Below, in pieces: positions 42,533 to 52,068 of a stretch of 57,926 nucleotides of DNA. Position numbers and translations under genes: made by a program. Each line of letters opens with the position of its first letter. The first letter of the stretch is position 1. This stretch comes from Planococcus salinus (GTDB taxonomy: Bacteria > Bacillota > Bacilli > Bacillales_A > Planococcaceae). The notes beneath the pieces were generated by a model that searched no databases, was not told the origin of the DNA, and worked only from the letters and a program-made list of their open reading frames with translations. The stretch lies in the NCBI RefSeq assembly GCF_003719725.1, contig NZ_RIAX01000009.1, positions 86,048 to 143,973 on the forward strand. The letters run 5' to 3'.

Positions 42533-42586
42533 TTTTTCATATACGCAAAAGAAACCGTTTACATTTTTTCATATAGGAAAATGAAA
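42533..42586. promoter_or_regulatory. Paired 22-bp direct repeats at head of catabolic operon
   Basis: Two copies begin TTTTTCATATA and end GAAA (42533-42554 and 42565-42586), with 19 of 22 bases identical. Their starts are 32 bp apart, about three helical turns. Each contains TTTC-N12-GAAA symmetry, and the right-hand copy forms TTTTTCAT / ATGAAAAA. This looks like a double operator. Confidence 0.55.
42550..42563. promoter_or_regulatory. cre-like CcpA site at head of catabolic operon
   Basis: AGAAACCGTTTACA matches 13 of 14 positions of TGWAANCGNTNWCA. It lies 38 bp upstream of the first gene, between and overlapping the paired repeats. This suggests repression by preferred sugars. Confidence 0.5.
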
Positions 42587-42764
42587 AATCATTGGTATCA
42601 CTGGATTTATAAATATTACTTATTCTTCTTATGCTTATACTTTACATGGATGAAAAAATAAAGTAAACAATTTTCTGAATAATTTTTTTAGTTAGTTTTT
42701 TTAATCCTTCATATCTGCTGGTTTGGCGCGGTTTTCAAAGTTTAAAATTTTTTATGTACGTAAA

Positions 42765-42793
42765 AAACCGACTTGGTATATTCAAGTCGGTTT
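42765..42793. terminator. Orphan bidirectional hairpin in the divergent intergenic region
   Basis: A perfect 11-bp stem, AAACCGACTTG / CAAGTCGGTTT, with a 7-base loop. On the minus strand it is followed by TTTACG after a GGTTT arm. It lies upstream of the plus-strand promoter (42914) and is not linked to any coding gene. It may end a small RNA read leftwards from about 42900, or insulate the operon. Confidence 0.6.
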
Positions 42794-42913
42794 GCATTTG
42801 TTTTTATTTGATTTGTTTTACTTTGCGGACTGTTCGAATTGGAATAAATTTTTTTCGTATCTATGCAATTTTTATTCACTACTTTTATTGAAAACTACGG
42901 TACAAACCTTCCT

Positions 42914-42942
42914 TTGACCAAATTTTCTAACAATGGTAAACT
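42914..42942 (+). promoter_or_regulatory. Promoter of the MDR oxidoreductase gene
   Basis: -35 TTGACC (42914-42919), 17-bp spacer, -10 TAAACT (42937-42942); the ATG lies 36 bp further on, after AGGGGG. Confidence 0.75.
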
Positions 42943-42977
42943 TTTGCTCTAAGCACTTATCCAAAGGGGGAAATACC

Positions 42978-44009
42978 ATGACTCAAACAAAACAACAGGA
43001 AATCCATCTGGTCAATCGTCCAACAGGCACGCCTGCTATAGAAGATTTCAAATTTGTGGAATGCGACGTACCGTCACCGAAAGAAAACGAAGTGTTGGTT
43101 CGTGCTCTCTACATTTCAGTCGATCCGTATATGCGGGGCAGAATGAATGATACCAAATCCTATATCCCACCGTTTGAACTGAATAAAGCTATCGTCGGCG
43201 GAGTAATTGCAGAAGTAGCTGTGTCGAGATCGGAGTCTTTCAAGCGGGGAGATCTCGTCCTTGGCAATCTTAACTGGGCCGAGTATTCCGTTGCAAAAGA
43301 AACGAAGCTGCGAAAAATCGACCCGAATCTTGCACCACTCACCGCTTATTTAAGCGTACTTGGGATGACGGGGTTAACAGCTTATTTCGGACTGCTGGAT
43401 ATCGGGAAACCACAGGAAGGTGAAACTGTCGTCGTTTCCGGTGCTGCCGGAGCCGTTGGTTCTGCGGTCGGTCAAATTGCCAAGTTGAAAGGCGCCAAAG
43501 TGGTCGGGATTGCCGGAACTGATGAAAAGCTGGCGTATATCAAAAACGAACTCGGATTTGACGAAACCGTCAATTACAAAAGCGAAAACTTCAAAGAAGA
43601 ATTGAAAGCCGCCACGCCTGATGGAGTTGACGTGTATTTTGACAATGTCGGTGGTGATGTGTCAGATGCAGTCATGCGTTTATTGAATAACCATGCCCGT
43701 ATCCCAGTCTGCGGTTCTATTTCCTCTTATAACGCCGAAGGGCAGGATGTAGGGCCTCGTGTTCAGCCGACACTGATCAAAACCAGTTCTTTGATGAAAG
43801 GCTTCACCGTCGGCAATTATGCGTCCGAATTTGAACAAGGCCGAAATGATTTGGCGAACTGGCTGCAGGAAGGCAAACTGAAATACAAGGAAACCATCGT
43901 AGAAGGGTTTGAAAAAACTCCGGAAGCTTTCCTCGGACTGTTCAAAGGCATAAATACCGGAAAACTGCTCGTAAAAGCAGCTGAACCCGAGTATTCCAAA
44001 AACCGATAA
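42978..44009 (+). CDS. NADP-dependent MDR oxidoreductase (YfmJ/CurA/PTGR-like)
   Basis: 343-aa medium-chain reductase without zinc ligands. The N-terminal GroES-like half contains SVDPYMRGRMND, the fingerprint of the leukotriene-B4-dehydrogenase/PTGR group. The Rossmann half has VVVSGAAGAVGSAVGQIAKL and DVYFDNVGGDV. Such enzymes reduce the double bond of enones or 2-alkenals using NADPH, often in detoxification. AGGGGG precedes the ATG by 7 nt; the longer frame back to 42933 crosses the promoter. It is monocistronic, divergent from the catabolic operon, and may be independent of it. Confidence 0.9.
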   Translation: MTQTKQQEIHLVNRPTGTPAIEDFKFVECDVPSPKENEVLVRALYISVDPYMRGRMNDTKSYIPPFELNKAIVGGVIAEVAVSRSESFKRGDLVLGNLNWAEYSVAKETKLRKIDPNLAPLTAYLSVLGMTGLTAYFGLLDIGKPQEGETVVVSGAAGAVGSAVGQIAKLKGAKVVGIAGTDEKLAYIKNELGFDETVNYKSENFKEELKAATPDGVDVYFDNVGGDVSDAVMRLLNNHARIPVCGSISSYNAEGQDVGPRVQPTLIKTSSLMKGFTVGNYASEFEQGRNDLANWLQEGKLKYKETIVEGFEKTPEAFLGLFKGINTGKLLVKAAEPEYSKNR

Positions 44010-44010
44010 C

Positions 44011-44047
44011 AAAAAACGCGAACCGGAATAAAATTGGTTCGCGCTTT
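44011..44047. terminator. Bidirectional terminator between convergent genes
   Basis: CGCGAACC / GGTTCGCG stem, with A-tract on the left and CTTTTC on the right. Confidence 0.85.
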
Positions 44048-44109
44048 TCTATGAATTTTTAAGGAACCGAAAAGACCAGCAATGATCTCATCGCGTTCAA
44101 CCATCTGAC

Positions 44110-45117
44110 TCAACGAGACGGCAAATCAAACTCCTGCGCCAATAAACGGATTCCTTTCATCCTGTTTTCAGCTCCCGAAACATTCGGGATAACGGTCACT
44201 TCATCGGCTTTGTAAAGAGCCGCAATCCGCTCTATTTCCGCTTTGACCTGCCCTGCGTCACCGATAATCATCCGATGCCGGTTGCGTTTCACTTTTTCTA
44301 GCTCTGCAGAACTGAAGCCCCGTTTCTTGGCCGTCTCAATCGAAGGATAATAAGGCGGTGGTGTATCCGATTCCACGAACAACAACCATAAATCAAAAGC
44401 TTTAGCGATTTCTTCCGCTTCTTCTGCAGTGTCTCCGACGACTGCAAACACCGCAATCATCACTTTCGGTTCATCAAGCAGTTGCGACGGCCGGAAACCG
44501 CTTCGGTAGTTTTCAATCACTTCGATGCCTTTTTCAGAAGGCTTGGCAAAATGGGCATAGGCAAATGCTGTTCCTTGCCTGGCAGCGATTTCTGCTCCTT
44601 CCCCTCCGGTTCCGAGCATCCAGATCTCAGGTGCTGTTTCAGCCATCGGTGTGGCAATCAACTCCTGAAAGCGATGGTCAGTATCCGTGTCATCTGTAAA
44701 GAACTTTTGCAGATCCTGAACTTGTTGGAAATAAGGAAGCCGCTTTCTCCTCGCTTCATTCAGTGCTTGATTGACGATCCGGTAACTCGGCGAACGGCCG
44801 ATTCCCAGGTCAATCCGGTTCGGATGAAGAGCTTCCAGCATGCGAAAGTTCTCCGCCACTTTATACGGACTGTAATGCGGCAGCATCACGCCACCGGAAC
44901 CAATGCGGATTTTTTTCGTTGATGCCGCCAAATGCATCATCAGCATCTCCGGTGTACTGCCGGCCACAGACAGCACCTGATGATGCTCTGCGACCCAAAA
45001 GCGATGATAACCGAGTGCCTCTGCACTTTTCGCCAGCTCGGTCGTCTGAAGCAGCGCCTCTCTGGCTGTGGCCCCTTCATCTATTGGGGAATAATCGAGG
45101 ATATTCAACGCAAACAT
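44110..45117 (-). CDS. LLM-class flavin-dependent oxidoreductase (luciferase-like)
   Basis: 335-aa TIM-barrel flavin enzyme of the group often annotated MsnO8-like. Blocks include NILDYSPIDEGATAREAL, YHRFWVAEHHQVLSVAGSTP, IRIGSGGVMLPHYSPYKVAE, and RIDLGIGRSPSYR. Substrate unknown. The start at ATG 45117 has AAGGAGG 6 nt upstream; the longer frame adds nine residues upstream of that site. A consensus promoter lies nearly 290 nt further up, which gives the gene an unusually long leader. Confidence 0.88.
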   Translation of the reverse strand: MFALNILDYSPIDEGATAREALLQTTELAKSAEALGYHRFWVAEHHQVLSVAGSTPEMLMMHLAASTKKIRIGSGGVMLPHYSPYKVAENFRMLEALHPNRIDLGIGRSPSYRIVNQALNEARRKRLPYFQQVQDLQKFFTDDTDTDHRFQELIATPMAETAPEIWMLGTGGEGAEIAARQGTAFAYAHFAKPSEKGIEVIENYRSGFRPSQLLDEPKVMIAVFAVVGDTAEEAEEIAKAFDLWLLFVESDTPPPYYPSIETAKKRGFSSAELEKVKRNRHRMIIGDAGQVKAEIERIAALYKADEVTVIPNVSGAENRMKGIRLLAQEFDLPSR

Positions 45118-45405
45118 GTCAGCCCTCCTTACTTTAAGTTGCAAACTGATTCAACCTCTAGTTAATCATCTAAGCTGGGCTTTCAGTGCTTCGCTTTTTC
45201 CATAGCACTCCTCGTCCATAGCCATCAGCTTGAGTCTTTTCTTTTTTATGATGCATTTTGGGCTTCCACTAACTTTTTCGGAAATAAAAACTGCAGATGC
45301 CGTTGGTCTCATTTCTTGTTTTTCTGAGATTCTGCATACCTGGCTATGACGCTCGCTTAATAAGCCGATGCAACCGAGTCACTTTGCTCCTTTTCTTCGC
45401 CCCTT
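45118..45405 (-). other. Long untranslated leader of the LLM gene
   Basis: About 280 nt between the predicted transcription start and the LLM gene. No known riboswitch consensus is recognised. On the minus strand a frame opens just after a TGA near 45380 and runs to a TGA near 45166, about 64 codons, with an internal ATG and the tail AMDEECYGKSEALKAQLR. It lacks a good ribosome site at its 5' end. It may be a decayed gene or a leader peptide. Confidence 0.4.
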
Positions 45406-45434
45406 AATATATAGAAACCATTTCACGAAGTCAA
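45406..45434 (-). promoter_or_regulatory. Promoter with overlapping palindrome
   Basis: Minus strand -35 TTGACT (45429-45434), 17-bp spacer, -10 TATATT (45406-45411). The -35 is half of the perfect palindrome AGTCAATTTGACT (45429-45441), so a repressor site may overlap it. Confidence 0.65.
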
Positions 45435-45499
45435 TTTGACTGTTTTTGGTGTGAGAGGCTGAAAAAATTCCTCTTTCACCACATAACCGCGAACAACAC

Positions 45500-45537
45500 A
45501 AAAAAGCGCTGATTTCCCGCAGTGGAAATCAGCGCTT
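45500..45537 (-). terminator. Terminator of the small zinc-ribbon gene
   Basis: AAGCGCTGATTTCC / GGAAATCAGCGCTT, a 14-bp perfect stem, with a T-run on the minus strand, just after the stop codon. Confidence 0.9.
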
Positions 45538-45541
45538 CGAT

Positions 45542-45763
45542 TCAAGCTTGTGAGCCCCGCGGTTCTTTCGGCGGCTGGCACACCTCACATTTGCGTTGGT
45601 TGTTCTTATTGAACTTCGTAAAGGTCTTTTCAAAATTATTGCCGCATGCACATTTAAACAGCAGCTTTTGTGAAAACCCGTGATATTCTGTCGACAGCAA
45701 TGTACTGTCTGAGTTCTTTTCGGTAAATTCTCTTATCTTGTCGATCGTCCATCGTTTATTCAT
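45542..45763 (-). CDS. Small CxC...CxxC zinc-ribbon protein, unknown
   Basis: 73 aa. An N-terminal helical part (NKRWTIDKIREFTEKN) is followed by a likely zinc ribbon, FKCACGNNFEKTFTKFNKNN then RKCEVCQ, giving four Cys ligands in CxC-x(n)-CxxC spacing. Similar modules occur in phage and restriction-associated proteins, but no catalytic part is present. The start at ATG 45763 has GGAGG upstream; the longer frame to 45781 is not supported by a site. It is monocistronic with a strong terminator. Nucleic-acid binding is a guess. Confidence 0.65.
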   Translation of the reverse strand: MNKRWTIDKIREFTEKNSDSTLLSTEYHGFSQKLLFKCACGNNFEKTFTKFNKNNQRKCEVCQPPKEPRGSQA

Positions 45764-45978
45764 TTGCTTACACCTCCACATTGAATTGACTGGAGGCTTT
45801 TTGGGCTTCCATCATATTAAGAAAAACGTATGATTTTCCTAAGCTATTCATTATAGCACGAGATTGCCTGAACATGATAAGTTAACCCACTACGCGTCCC
45901 AACTTCACTTAGATTTTAACTGCCTGCCGTACTCATCTGTTTTTTATAGGATGGACTTTTCATTAGCTGAAGAATGCC

Positions 45979-46290
45979 TTAATGCTGTTTTGCCTGTTGG
46001 AGGCTGGTCACCCCATAAGCGACGCAATGGGCAATATAGAGGAAGCTCATGACGAAAAAGGCGAACGAAGCACCTTCTACGAGAATAATGACAGCCCAGG
46101 CGATGACGATTAAAGCAGAGGTGGCCACCCATGCCGATGACCTTGCGTGCACATGGATGTTTTCGAAGCGTTCATCCAATTGCCGCTTCTTTTTCATATT
46201 TCTTCGGGCAATCAAATAAGCAACCAAGCCACTTAAAACTCCCAAAACCAAGCCTCCAAAACCGAATAAATGATTCAGCATGTCATTCAA
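45979..46290 (-). CDS. Small membrane protein paired with XRE regulator
   Basis: About 103 aa with three hydrophobic segments (LNHLFGFGGLVLGVLSGLVAYL; WVATSALIVIAWAVIILV; FAFFVMSFLYIAHCVAYG) and a basic loop NMKKKRQLDERFEN after the first. Family not recognised. The best start is a TTG at 46290, 9 nt after AAGGAG and overlapping the end of the regulator gene by 8 nt. The ATG at 46299 touches that site directly and the ATG at 46281 is too far. The overlap means the pair is translationally coupled, an arrangement common for small YozG-like regulators. Confidence 0.65.
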   Translation of the reverse strand: MNDMLNHLFGFGGLVLGVLSGLVAYLIARRNMKKKRQLDERFENIHVHARSSAWVATSALIVIAWAVIILVEGASFAFFVMSFLYIAHCVAYGVTSLQQAKQH

Positions 46291-46492
46291 TGTTTTCATC
46301 TCCTTCAAATTGAAATAGATCTTCAATAGAACATTCAAAAACTTGAGCGAGCTTATGGGCAAGTACAAGCGACGGTTTGTACTTGCCTTTCTCAAGGGAA
46401 ATGACGGTTTGCCTGGAGACATTCAGTAGTATGGATAACTGCTCTTGGGTGATCTGATGTTCGCTGCGTTTTTCTTTTATGATGTTTTTCAT
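46283..46492 (-). CDS. XRE/Cro-C1 family small transcriptional regulator (YozG-like)
   Basis: 69 aa, nearly all helix-turn-helix: ITQEQLSILLNVSRQTVISLEKGKYKPSL, followed by LAHKLAQVFECSIEDLFQFE. This is the compact YozG-type regulator usually coupled to a membrane protein. AGGAGG precedes the ATG. Its promoter overlaps two perfect GTAAAG...CTTTAC palindromes, so autorepression is very likely. Its stop overlaps the start of the membrane protein gene. Confidence 0.88.
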   Translation of the reverse strand: MKNIIKEKRSEHQITQEQLSILLNVSRQTVISLEKGKYKPSLVLAHKLAQVFECSIEDLFQFEGDENIE

Positions 46493-46507
46493 GACACCCT
46501 CCTGAAA

Positions 46508-46556
46508 GTAAAGCTCGCTTTACGTAAAGTTTACTTTACCACCTTATAAGAGTCAA
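46508..46556 (-). promoter_or_regulatory. Twin operator and promoter of the XRE operon
   Basis: Two adjacent, perfect 16-bp palindromes GTAAAG-N4-CTTTAC (46508-46523 and 46524-46539). The minus-strand promoter has -35 TTGACT (46551-46556), 17-bp spacer, and -10 TAAACT (46528-46533) inside the second palindrome. Bound dimers would block RNA polymerase. Confidence 0.85.
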
Positions 46557-46587
46557 ACTTTTTTAGCTGCTTTGTTTCTTAAAATAA

Positions 46588-46630
46588 AAGAATGCCGTTG
46601 AAAGTTTTATTAACTTTCAACGGCATTCTT
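46588..46630 (-). terminator. Terminator of the dus gene
   Basis: AAGAATGCCGTTGAAAGTT / AACTTTCAACGGCATTCTT, a 19-bp perfect stem, just after the stop. Confidence 0.92.
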
Positions 46631-46635
46631 CAAAT

Positions 46636-47625
46636 TCAGCTATTCTCGCTGTGGCTTCCGCTTGCGACCAACTGAAAATTATCAAGCAATGTACGAACTT
46701 CATCAGTCGACTCGGTATGCATCAATTGATTTCTCAATTCCCCGGCTCCTCGAATTCCACGAACATAGATCTTAAAGAAACGGCGGAGCGGCTTGAATGC
46801 GATTGGCTCGACGTCTGTAGAGTACTGATCATGCAGATCCAGGTGCAGCCTCAAAAGATCGAACAGCTCCTGGCTGCTGTGTTCTCTCGGCTCTTTTTCA
46901 AAGGCGAACGGATTGTGAAAAATCCCCCGTCCGATCATGACACCATCGACACCGTATTTTTCAGCCAGCTCCATGCCCGTCTGGCGATCGGGAATATCGC
47001 CATTAATCGTCAGCAAGGTATCCGGCGCTATTTCATCACGCAATTGCTTGATCTCAGGAATCAATTCCCAATGCGCAGGCACAGCACTCATCTCTTTTTT
47101 CGTACGCAGGTGGATCGACAGATTGGCGATGTCCTGTTCCAGCACATGCGTCAGCCAGCCTCTCCACTCGTCCACATCGGTATAGCCAAGACGCGTTTTG
47201 ACGCTGACCGGCAATCCTCCTGCTTTTGCGGCTTGAATGATTTCAGCTGCATTATCCGGATAATTGATCAGTCCGCTGCCTTTTCCTTTTGCTGCGACAT
47301 TCGGCACAGGACATCCCATATTGATGTCGACACCTTTAAACCCCTGTTTCGCCATACCGATACTCATTTCACGAAAATGTTCGGGTTTATTTCCCCATAT
47401 GTGCGCCACCATCGGCTGTTCGTCTTCCGTGAACGTCAGACGTCCCCGTACACTGAAAATCCCTTCAGGATGACAGTAGCTTTCCGTGTTCGTAAACTCG
47501 GTGAAAAATACATCCGGTCTCGCTGCTTCAGCCACTACATGGCGGAACACAACATTTGTGACATCTTCCATCGGCGCCAATACAAAAAACGGACGCGGCA
47601 GATCCTGCCAAAAATTCTCTTTCAT
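46636..47625 (-). CDS. tRNA-dihydrouridine synthase
   Basis: 329-aa FMN enzyme that reduces uridines in tRNA. Dus blocks: [18 protein letters not shown] at the start, [13 protein letters not shown], and the active-site segment [21 protein letters not shown] with the catalytic Cys. Also present are [16 protein letters not shown], and [15 protein letters not shown]. It is closer to the DusC-like group of Firmicutes than to the dusB of the folate operon; which uridine it modifies is not decidable. ATG 47625 has GGAAG 6 nt upstream; a TTG two codons earlier is also possible. It is monocistronic. Confidence 0.9.
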   Translation of the reverse strand: MKENFWQDLPRPFFVLAPMEDVTNVVFRHVVAEAARPDVFFTEFTNTESYCHPEGIFSVRGRLTFTEDEQPMVAHIWGNKPEHFREMSIGMAKQGFKGVDINMGCPVPNVAAKGKGSGLINYPDNAAEIIQAAKAGGLPVSVKTRLGYTDVDEWRGWLTHVLEQDIANLSIHLRTKKEMSAVPAHWELIPEIKQLRDEIAPDTLLTINGDIPDRQTGMELAEKYGVDGVMIGRGIFHNPFAFEKEPREHSSQELFDLLRLHLDLHDQYSTDVEPIAFKPLRRFFKIYVRGIRGAGELRNQLMHTESTDEVRTLLDNFQLVASGSHSENS

Positions 47626-47983
47626 ACTCAACTTCCAATCCTTTCATTACGGGAGGAAGGCCAGTCCTTCATCCAAAAATTCTTATCCTGACTATATTAA
47701 AGATCAATAAACATCAAATCTATCTGTAAGCTCATTTCGTTTTTCTTAACCTTATACAGTTTACACGAGTCACGCGTTTGTGGAAAGTGGCATGCTTTAA
47801 ACAAGCTCCCGATGTATAGCACCGGCCTGTTCTGTCACTTTCCCGCAACAATTTGAAGACAACTTCCGCTGAACGATTGAAGTCATTGGCCTGTAATGGA
47901 AAAATTGTGGAGAAGCCGGAAAACCGCCTGTTCCACCTGGATACAGCTCGACTGCTGGTTGTCTCCACTTATTTTTTCCAGAC
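47626..47983. other. Intergenic region between dus and groEL without a convincing gene
   Basis: About 360 bases. Short frames exist on both strands but none has a ribosome site plus recognisable sequence. GTGGAGA and TCTCCAC (about 47910 and 47973) form a loose inverted repeat. A TATAGT lies about 65 bases upstream of dus on the minus strand and may belong to its promoter. Confidence 0.4.
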
Positions 47984-48023
47984 AAAAAGCGCCAACTCCC
48001 TCAATAAAGGAGTTGACGCTTTT
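47984..48023 (-). terminator. Terminator of groESL
   Basis: Minus strand AAAAGCGTCAACTCC / GGAGTTGGCGCTTTT stem followed by T-rich sequence, 18 nt after the groEL stop. Confidence 0.88.
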
Positions 48024-48040
48024 AAGTTTTGGGGACTGAT

Positions 48041-49696
<1,656 letters not shown>

Positions 49697-49709
49697 TCAT
49701 ATGAATTGA

Positions 49710-49994
49710 TTAGTTTAAGACTGCTAAAATATCGCTTTCGCGTAAAATTAAGTACTCAGATCCGTCATATTTCAATTCTGTACCAGCATATTTCGAGAAG
49801 ACAATGCGGTCGCCTTCTTTGACTTCCAGTTCCACGCGCTGTCCATTGTCGCGGACGACTCCATTACCTACAGCAATCACTTTGCCTTCCTGTGGCTTTT
49901 CCTGTGCCGAACCAGGCAATACGATACCGCTGGAAGTCTTTTCTTCCGCTTCGATCAATTCAATCACAACACGATCTCCTAATGGTCTTAACAA
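49710..49994 (-). CDS. groES: GroES co-chaperonin
   Basis: 94-aa lid of the chaperonin ([20 protein letters not shown]; mobile loop [35 protein letters not shown]). The start is set at a TTG (49994) with AGGAGG 9 nt upstream. This gives the standard length, while the longer frame adds six non-homologous residues. It is first in the operon, behind a SigA promoter and CIRCE, so repression by HrcA is expected. Confidence 0.97.
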   Translation of the reverse strand: MLRPLGDRVVIELIEAEEKTSSGIVLPGSAQEKPQEGKVIAVGNGVVRDNGQRVELEVKEGDRIVFSKYAGTELKYDGSEYLILRESDILAVLN

Positions 49995-50031
49995 TTGAAA
50001 CACCCTCCTCAAATTATCTAGATAGAATATA

Positions 50032-50058
50032 TTAGCACTCTCACCTCTCGAGTGCTAA
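50032..50058. promoter_or_regulatory. CIRCE element (HrcA operator)
   Basis: Perfect TTAGCACTC-N9-GAGTGCTAA between the groES promoter and gene. Confidence 0.99.
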
Positions 50059-50067
50059 CCCATAATC

Positions 50068-50096
50068 AGTTTAATAAAATCCTCTGCGATTTGCAA
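50068..50096 (-). promoter_or_regulatory. groESL promoter
   Basis: Minus strand -35 TTGCAA (50091-50096), 17-bp spacer, -10 TAAACT (50068-50073), placing CIRCE at the transcription start. Confidence 0.75.
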
Positions 50097-50188
50097 GCAA
50101 AACATTCAGTATTTTGAATTCTTTGCGCAAAAATAGAGAAAGTTCTACAATAGAGGAACGACCGGCATAATGAAAGGAATTCACATTC

Positions 50189-50968
50189 ATGAAAAATGAT
50201 CAGCAATCTTTTTTGGATTTGTTTAAAACAAAAGATCCGAAACGAAAAAAGAAAACAAAGCCAACACCCTTATATGTTTTATTGATTTTTGTCTTTGTCC
50301 AATTGTCACCCGTTCTGTTCGTTGTACCAACTTACGATTATTTCGTCAGCCAGGGACTTGACGGCCCTACCGCGCAAGCAGCGACTTCCGGCTGGCTGAT
50401 TTTCCTGGCAATGGCGATTGGCTTCCTCATTACTTGGATTGTCATCTTCCGGGATAGGAAGTTTTTCGATATTTGGAAAGGCAAGCCATCCGGGATTGTC
50501 GCATCCATCCTTTGGGGCGTTTTGGGGTTTTTTCTTCTGTTAATCGGCCAAGGCATCGCCGCAATGATTGAAATCGCCATCGGCATCGATCCCGGCTCTG
50601 AAAACACGGCCACATTAGTCAGCATTGCCGAGGTCGTCCCGGTCGCCATTATCGCAGTCGTATTGTTCGGACCGGTCCTGGAAGAACTCGTTTTCCGCCG
50701 TGTCATCTTCGGCTCTTTAAACCAAACCACCAATTTCTTTGTGGCAACGGCCGTCAGTGCCCTCGTGTTTGCTGCCGTTCATGTGGATTTCAGCCATCTG
50801 CTGATATACTTCACCACCGGTTTGATTCTGGCGTTTTTATACCGGCATACCAAGCGGATCATCACACCGATCATCGCCCATGTCTTATTGAATGGATACG
50901 TTATGTTGATGCAGCTGAATAGAGACGAAATTGAAACCTTTTTGAGACAGCTTGAAAATATGCAATAA
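50189..50968 (+). CDS. ydiL: CPBP-family intramembrane metalloprotease (YdiL-like)
   Basis: 259-aa membrane protein with about seven helices and a basic N-terminus (RKKKTKPT). The CPBP/Abi active-site motifs are visible: VLEELVFRRVIFG (EExxxR), FAAVHVDF (FxxxH) and HVLLNG near the end. Position next to groESL and tat matches B. subtilis ydiL. Related proteases process prenylated proteins, pheromones or bacteriocins; no target is visible. AAAGGAA lies upstream of the ATG. Confidence 0.88.
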   Translation: MKNDQQSFLDLFKTKDPKRKKKTKPTPLYVLLIFVFVQLSPVLFVVPTYDYFVSQGLDGPTAQAATSGWLIFLAMAIGFLITWIVIFRDRKFFDIWKGKPSGIVASILWGVLGFFLLLIGQGIAAMIEIAIGIDPGSENTATLVSIAEVVPVAIIAVVLFGPVLEELVFRRVIFGSLNQTTNFFVATAVSALVFAAVHVDFSHLLIYFTTGLILAFLYRHTKRIITPIIAHVLLNGYVMLMQLNRDEIETFLRQLENMQ

Positions 50969-50991
50969 CAAAAGCACCGGAAAACAGCACC

Positions 50992-51032
50992 AAAAAAGCC
51001 TTCCCCGAAATTATTTCGGTGGAAGGCTTTTT
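50992..51032. terminator. Bidirectional terminator between ydiL and tatC
   Basis: AAAAAAGCCTTCC / GGAAGGCTTTTTT stem with an inner CGAAAT/ATTTCG hairpin. It overlaps the last codons of tatC. Confidence 0.92.
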
Positions 51033-51778
51033 TGTTCTTCAAGCGCTTGCTTTTGTTCGGCTTTCAGGAATTTCCGGTAGCCAATTTTGGCAATCGATAC
51101 ACTGAACTCATACAAAAGGATCAAGGGCAGTGTGACGATCAAGTGAGAAATGATATCCGGCGGGGTAATGAACGCCGCGATGATCACCAGGATCAAATAC
51201 GCGTATTTGCGGTACTTTGTCATCATCATTGGCGTAATAATCCCAAGGCGTGTCAAAAACAGCATCAATACCGGCAACTGAAAGATAAAACCGAACGGCA
51301 ACGTAATCTGAAACAGAAATTGGAAGTACTCATTGATGCCGATGGTTTCCTGGATATCCAGATTATCTGAAATATTCAGCATGAACCCGATAACATAAGG
51401 AAACAGCACCAAATAAGAAAATGCGATTCCTCCAACAAACAACAGCAGGGAAAACGGAATATAACTCAACGTCGTTTTCCGCTCTTTATCGTGAAGTCCC
51501 GGACTGATAAATGCCCAAAACTGATACATGATCAAGGGAGAAGTAATGATCAATGCCAATATCATCATTACCTGCATATAGACTTTAATCGGATCGGTAA
51601 TCTTAAAGGCATTCAGCGTTAAATTCTTCGCTTCTTCCGTATACTGCAAATAATGGATCAGCGGTTCTGCGAGAAAAAAACTGAGAAGAATGGCGAATAG
51701 AAAGAAAACGACTATAAGGGTCAGCCGTTTTCTCAATTCGCTTATATGTTCAACTAAAGTCATATCTTTTTCGTTCAT
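51011..51778 (-). CDS. tatC: TatC, twin-arginine translocase core
   Basis: 255-aa six-helix membrane protein that receives folded twin-arginine substrates. Family blocks: MTLVEHISELRKRLTLIVVFF at the start, the first periplasmic loop, SPLIMYQFWAFISPGLHDKERK, and the ITPPDIISHLIVTLPLILLYEFS region near the end. It lies 12 nt after tatA. Its ribosome site is weak (AGGATG), so coupling to tatA is likely. The gene order matches B. subtilis tatAy-tatCy. Confidence 0.95.
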   Translation of the reverse strand: MNEKDMTLVEHISELRKRLTLIVVFFLFAILLSFFLAEPLIHYLQYTEEAKNLTLNAFKITDPIKVYMQVMMILALIITSPLIMYQFWAFISPGLHDKERKTTLSYIPFSLLLFVGGIAFSYLVLFPYVIGFMLNISDNLDIQETIGINEYFQFLFQITLPFGFIFQLPVLMLFLTRLGIITPMMMTKYRKYAYLILVIIAAFITPPDIISHLIVTLPLILLYEFSVSIAKIGYRKFLKAEQKQALEEQKSLPPK

Positions 51779-51790
51779 CGGAAAAACATC

Positions 51791-51979
51791 CTATCGTAGT
51801 TCCTTTTGCTCGTCTTTCTTTTTCACATCGACTTCGTCGTCATCGACAAGTCCTTTTGTAGCGTTCTTGAACTCACGTAAAGAAGAACCGAATGCTTTCC
51901 CCAGTTCCGGCAATTTTTTCGGGCCGAAAATAAGCAATGCTACAACTGCGATCACAACTAAACTTAATGGACCTGGCAT
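51791..51979 (-). CDS. tatA: TatA, twin-arginine translocase pore subunit
   Basis: 62 aa: a short membrane helix ([14 protein letters not shown]), the [20 protein letters not shown] hinge and amphipathic helix, then an acidic/basic tail. The start is ATG 51979 with AGGAGG 8 nt upstream; an in-frame GTG three codons earlier is too close. It works with TatC encoded directly downstream, and equals B. subtilis TatAy in context. Confidence 0.95.
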   Translation of the reverse strand: MPGPLSLVVIAVVALLIFGPKKLPELGKAFGSSLREFKNATKGLVDDDEVDVKKKDEQKELR

Positions 51980-52068
51980 AAGTGACACCTCCTGTATATG
52001 GCTTATATTTTACAGCATTGCAGCCGCTTTGGCTATTTCGAAAGGCTGACAAATGTGAAGGTTTTTCG

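Noticed and set aside
46651..47691. Plus-strand 346-codon frame
   Set aside because: Antisense shadow of the dihydrouridine synthase gene.
47732..47968. Minus-strand 78-codon frame between dus and groEL
   Set aside because: Starts at a GTG without a ribosome site, has irregular composition and no resemblance to known proteins.
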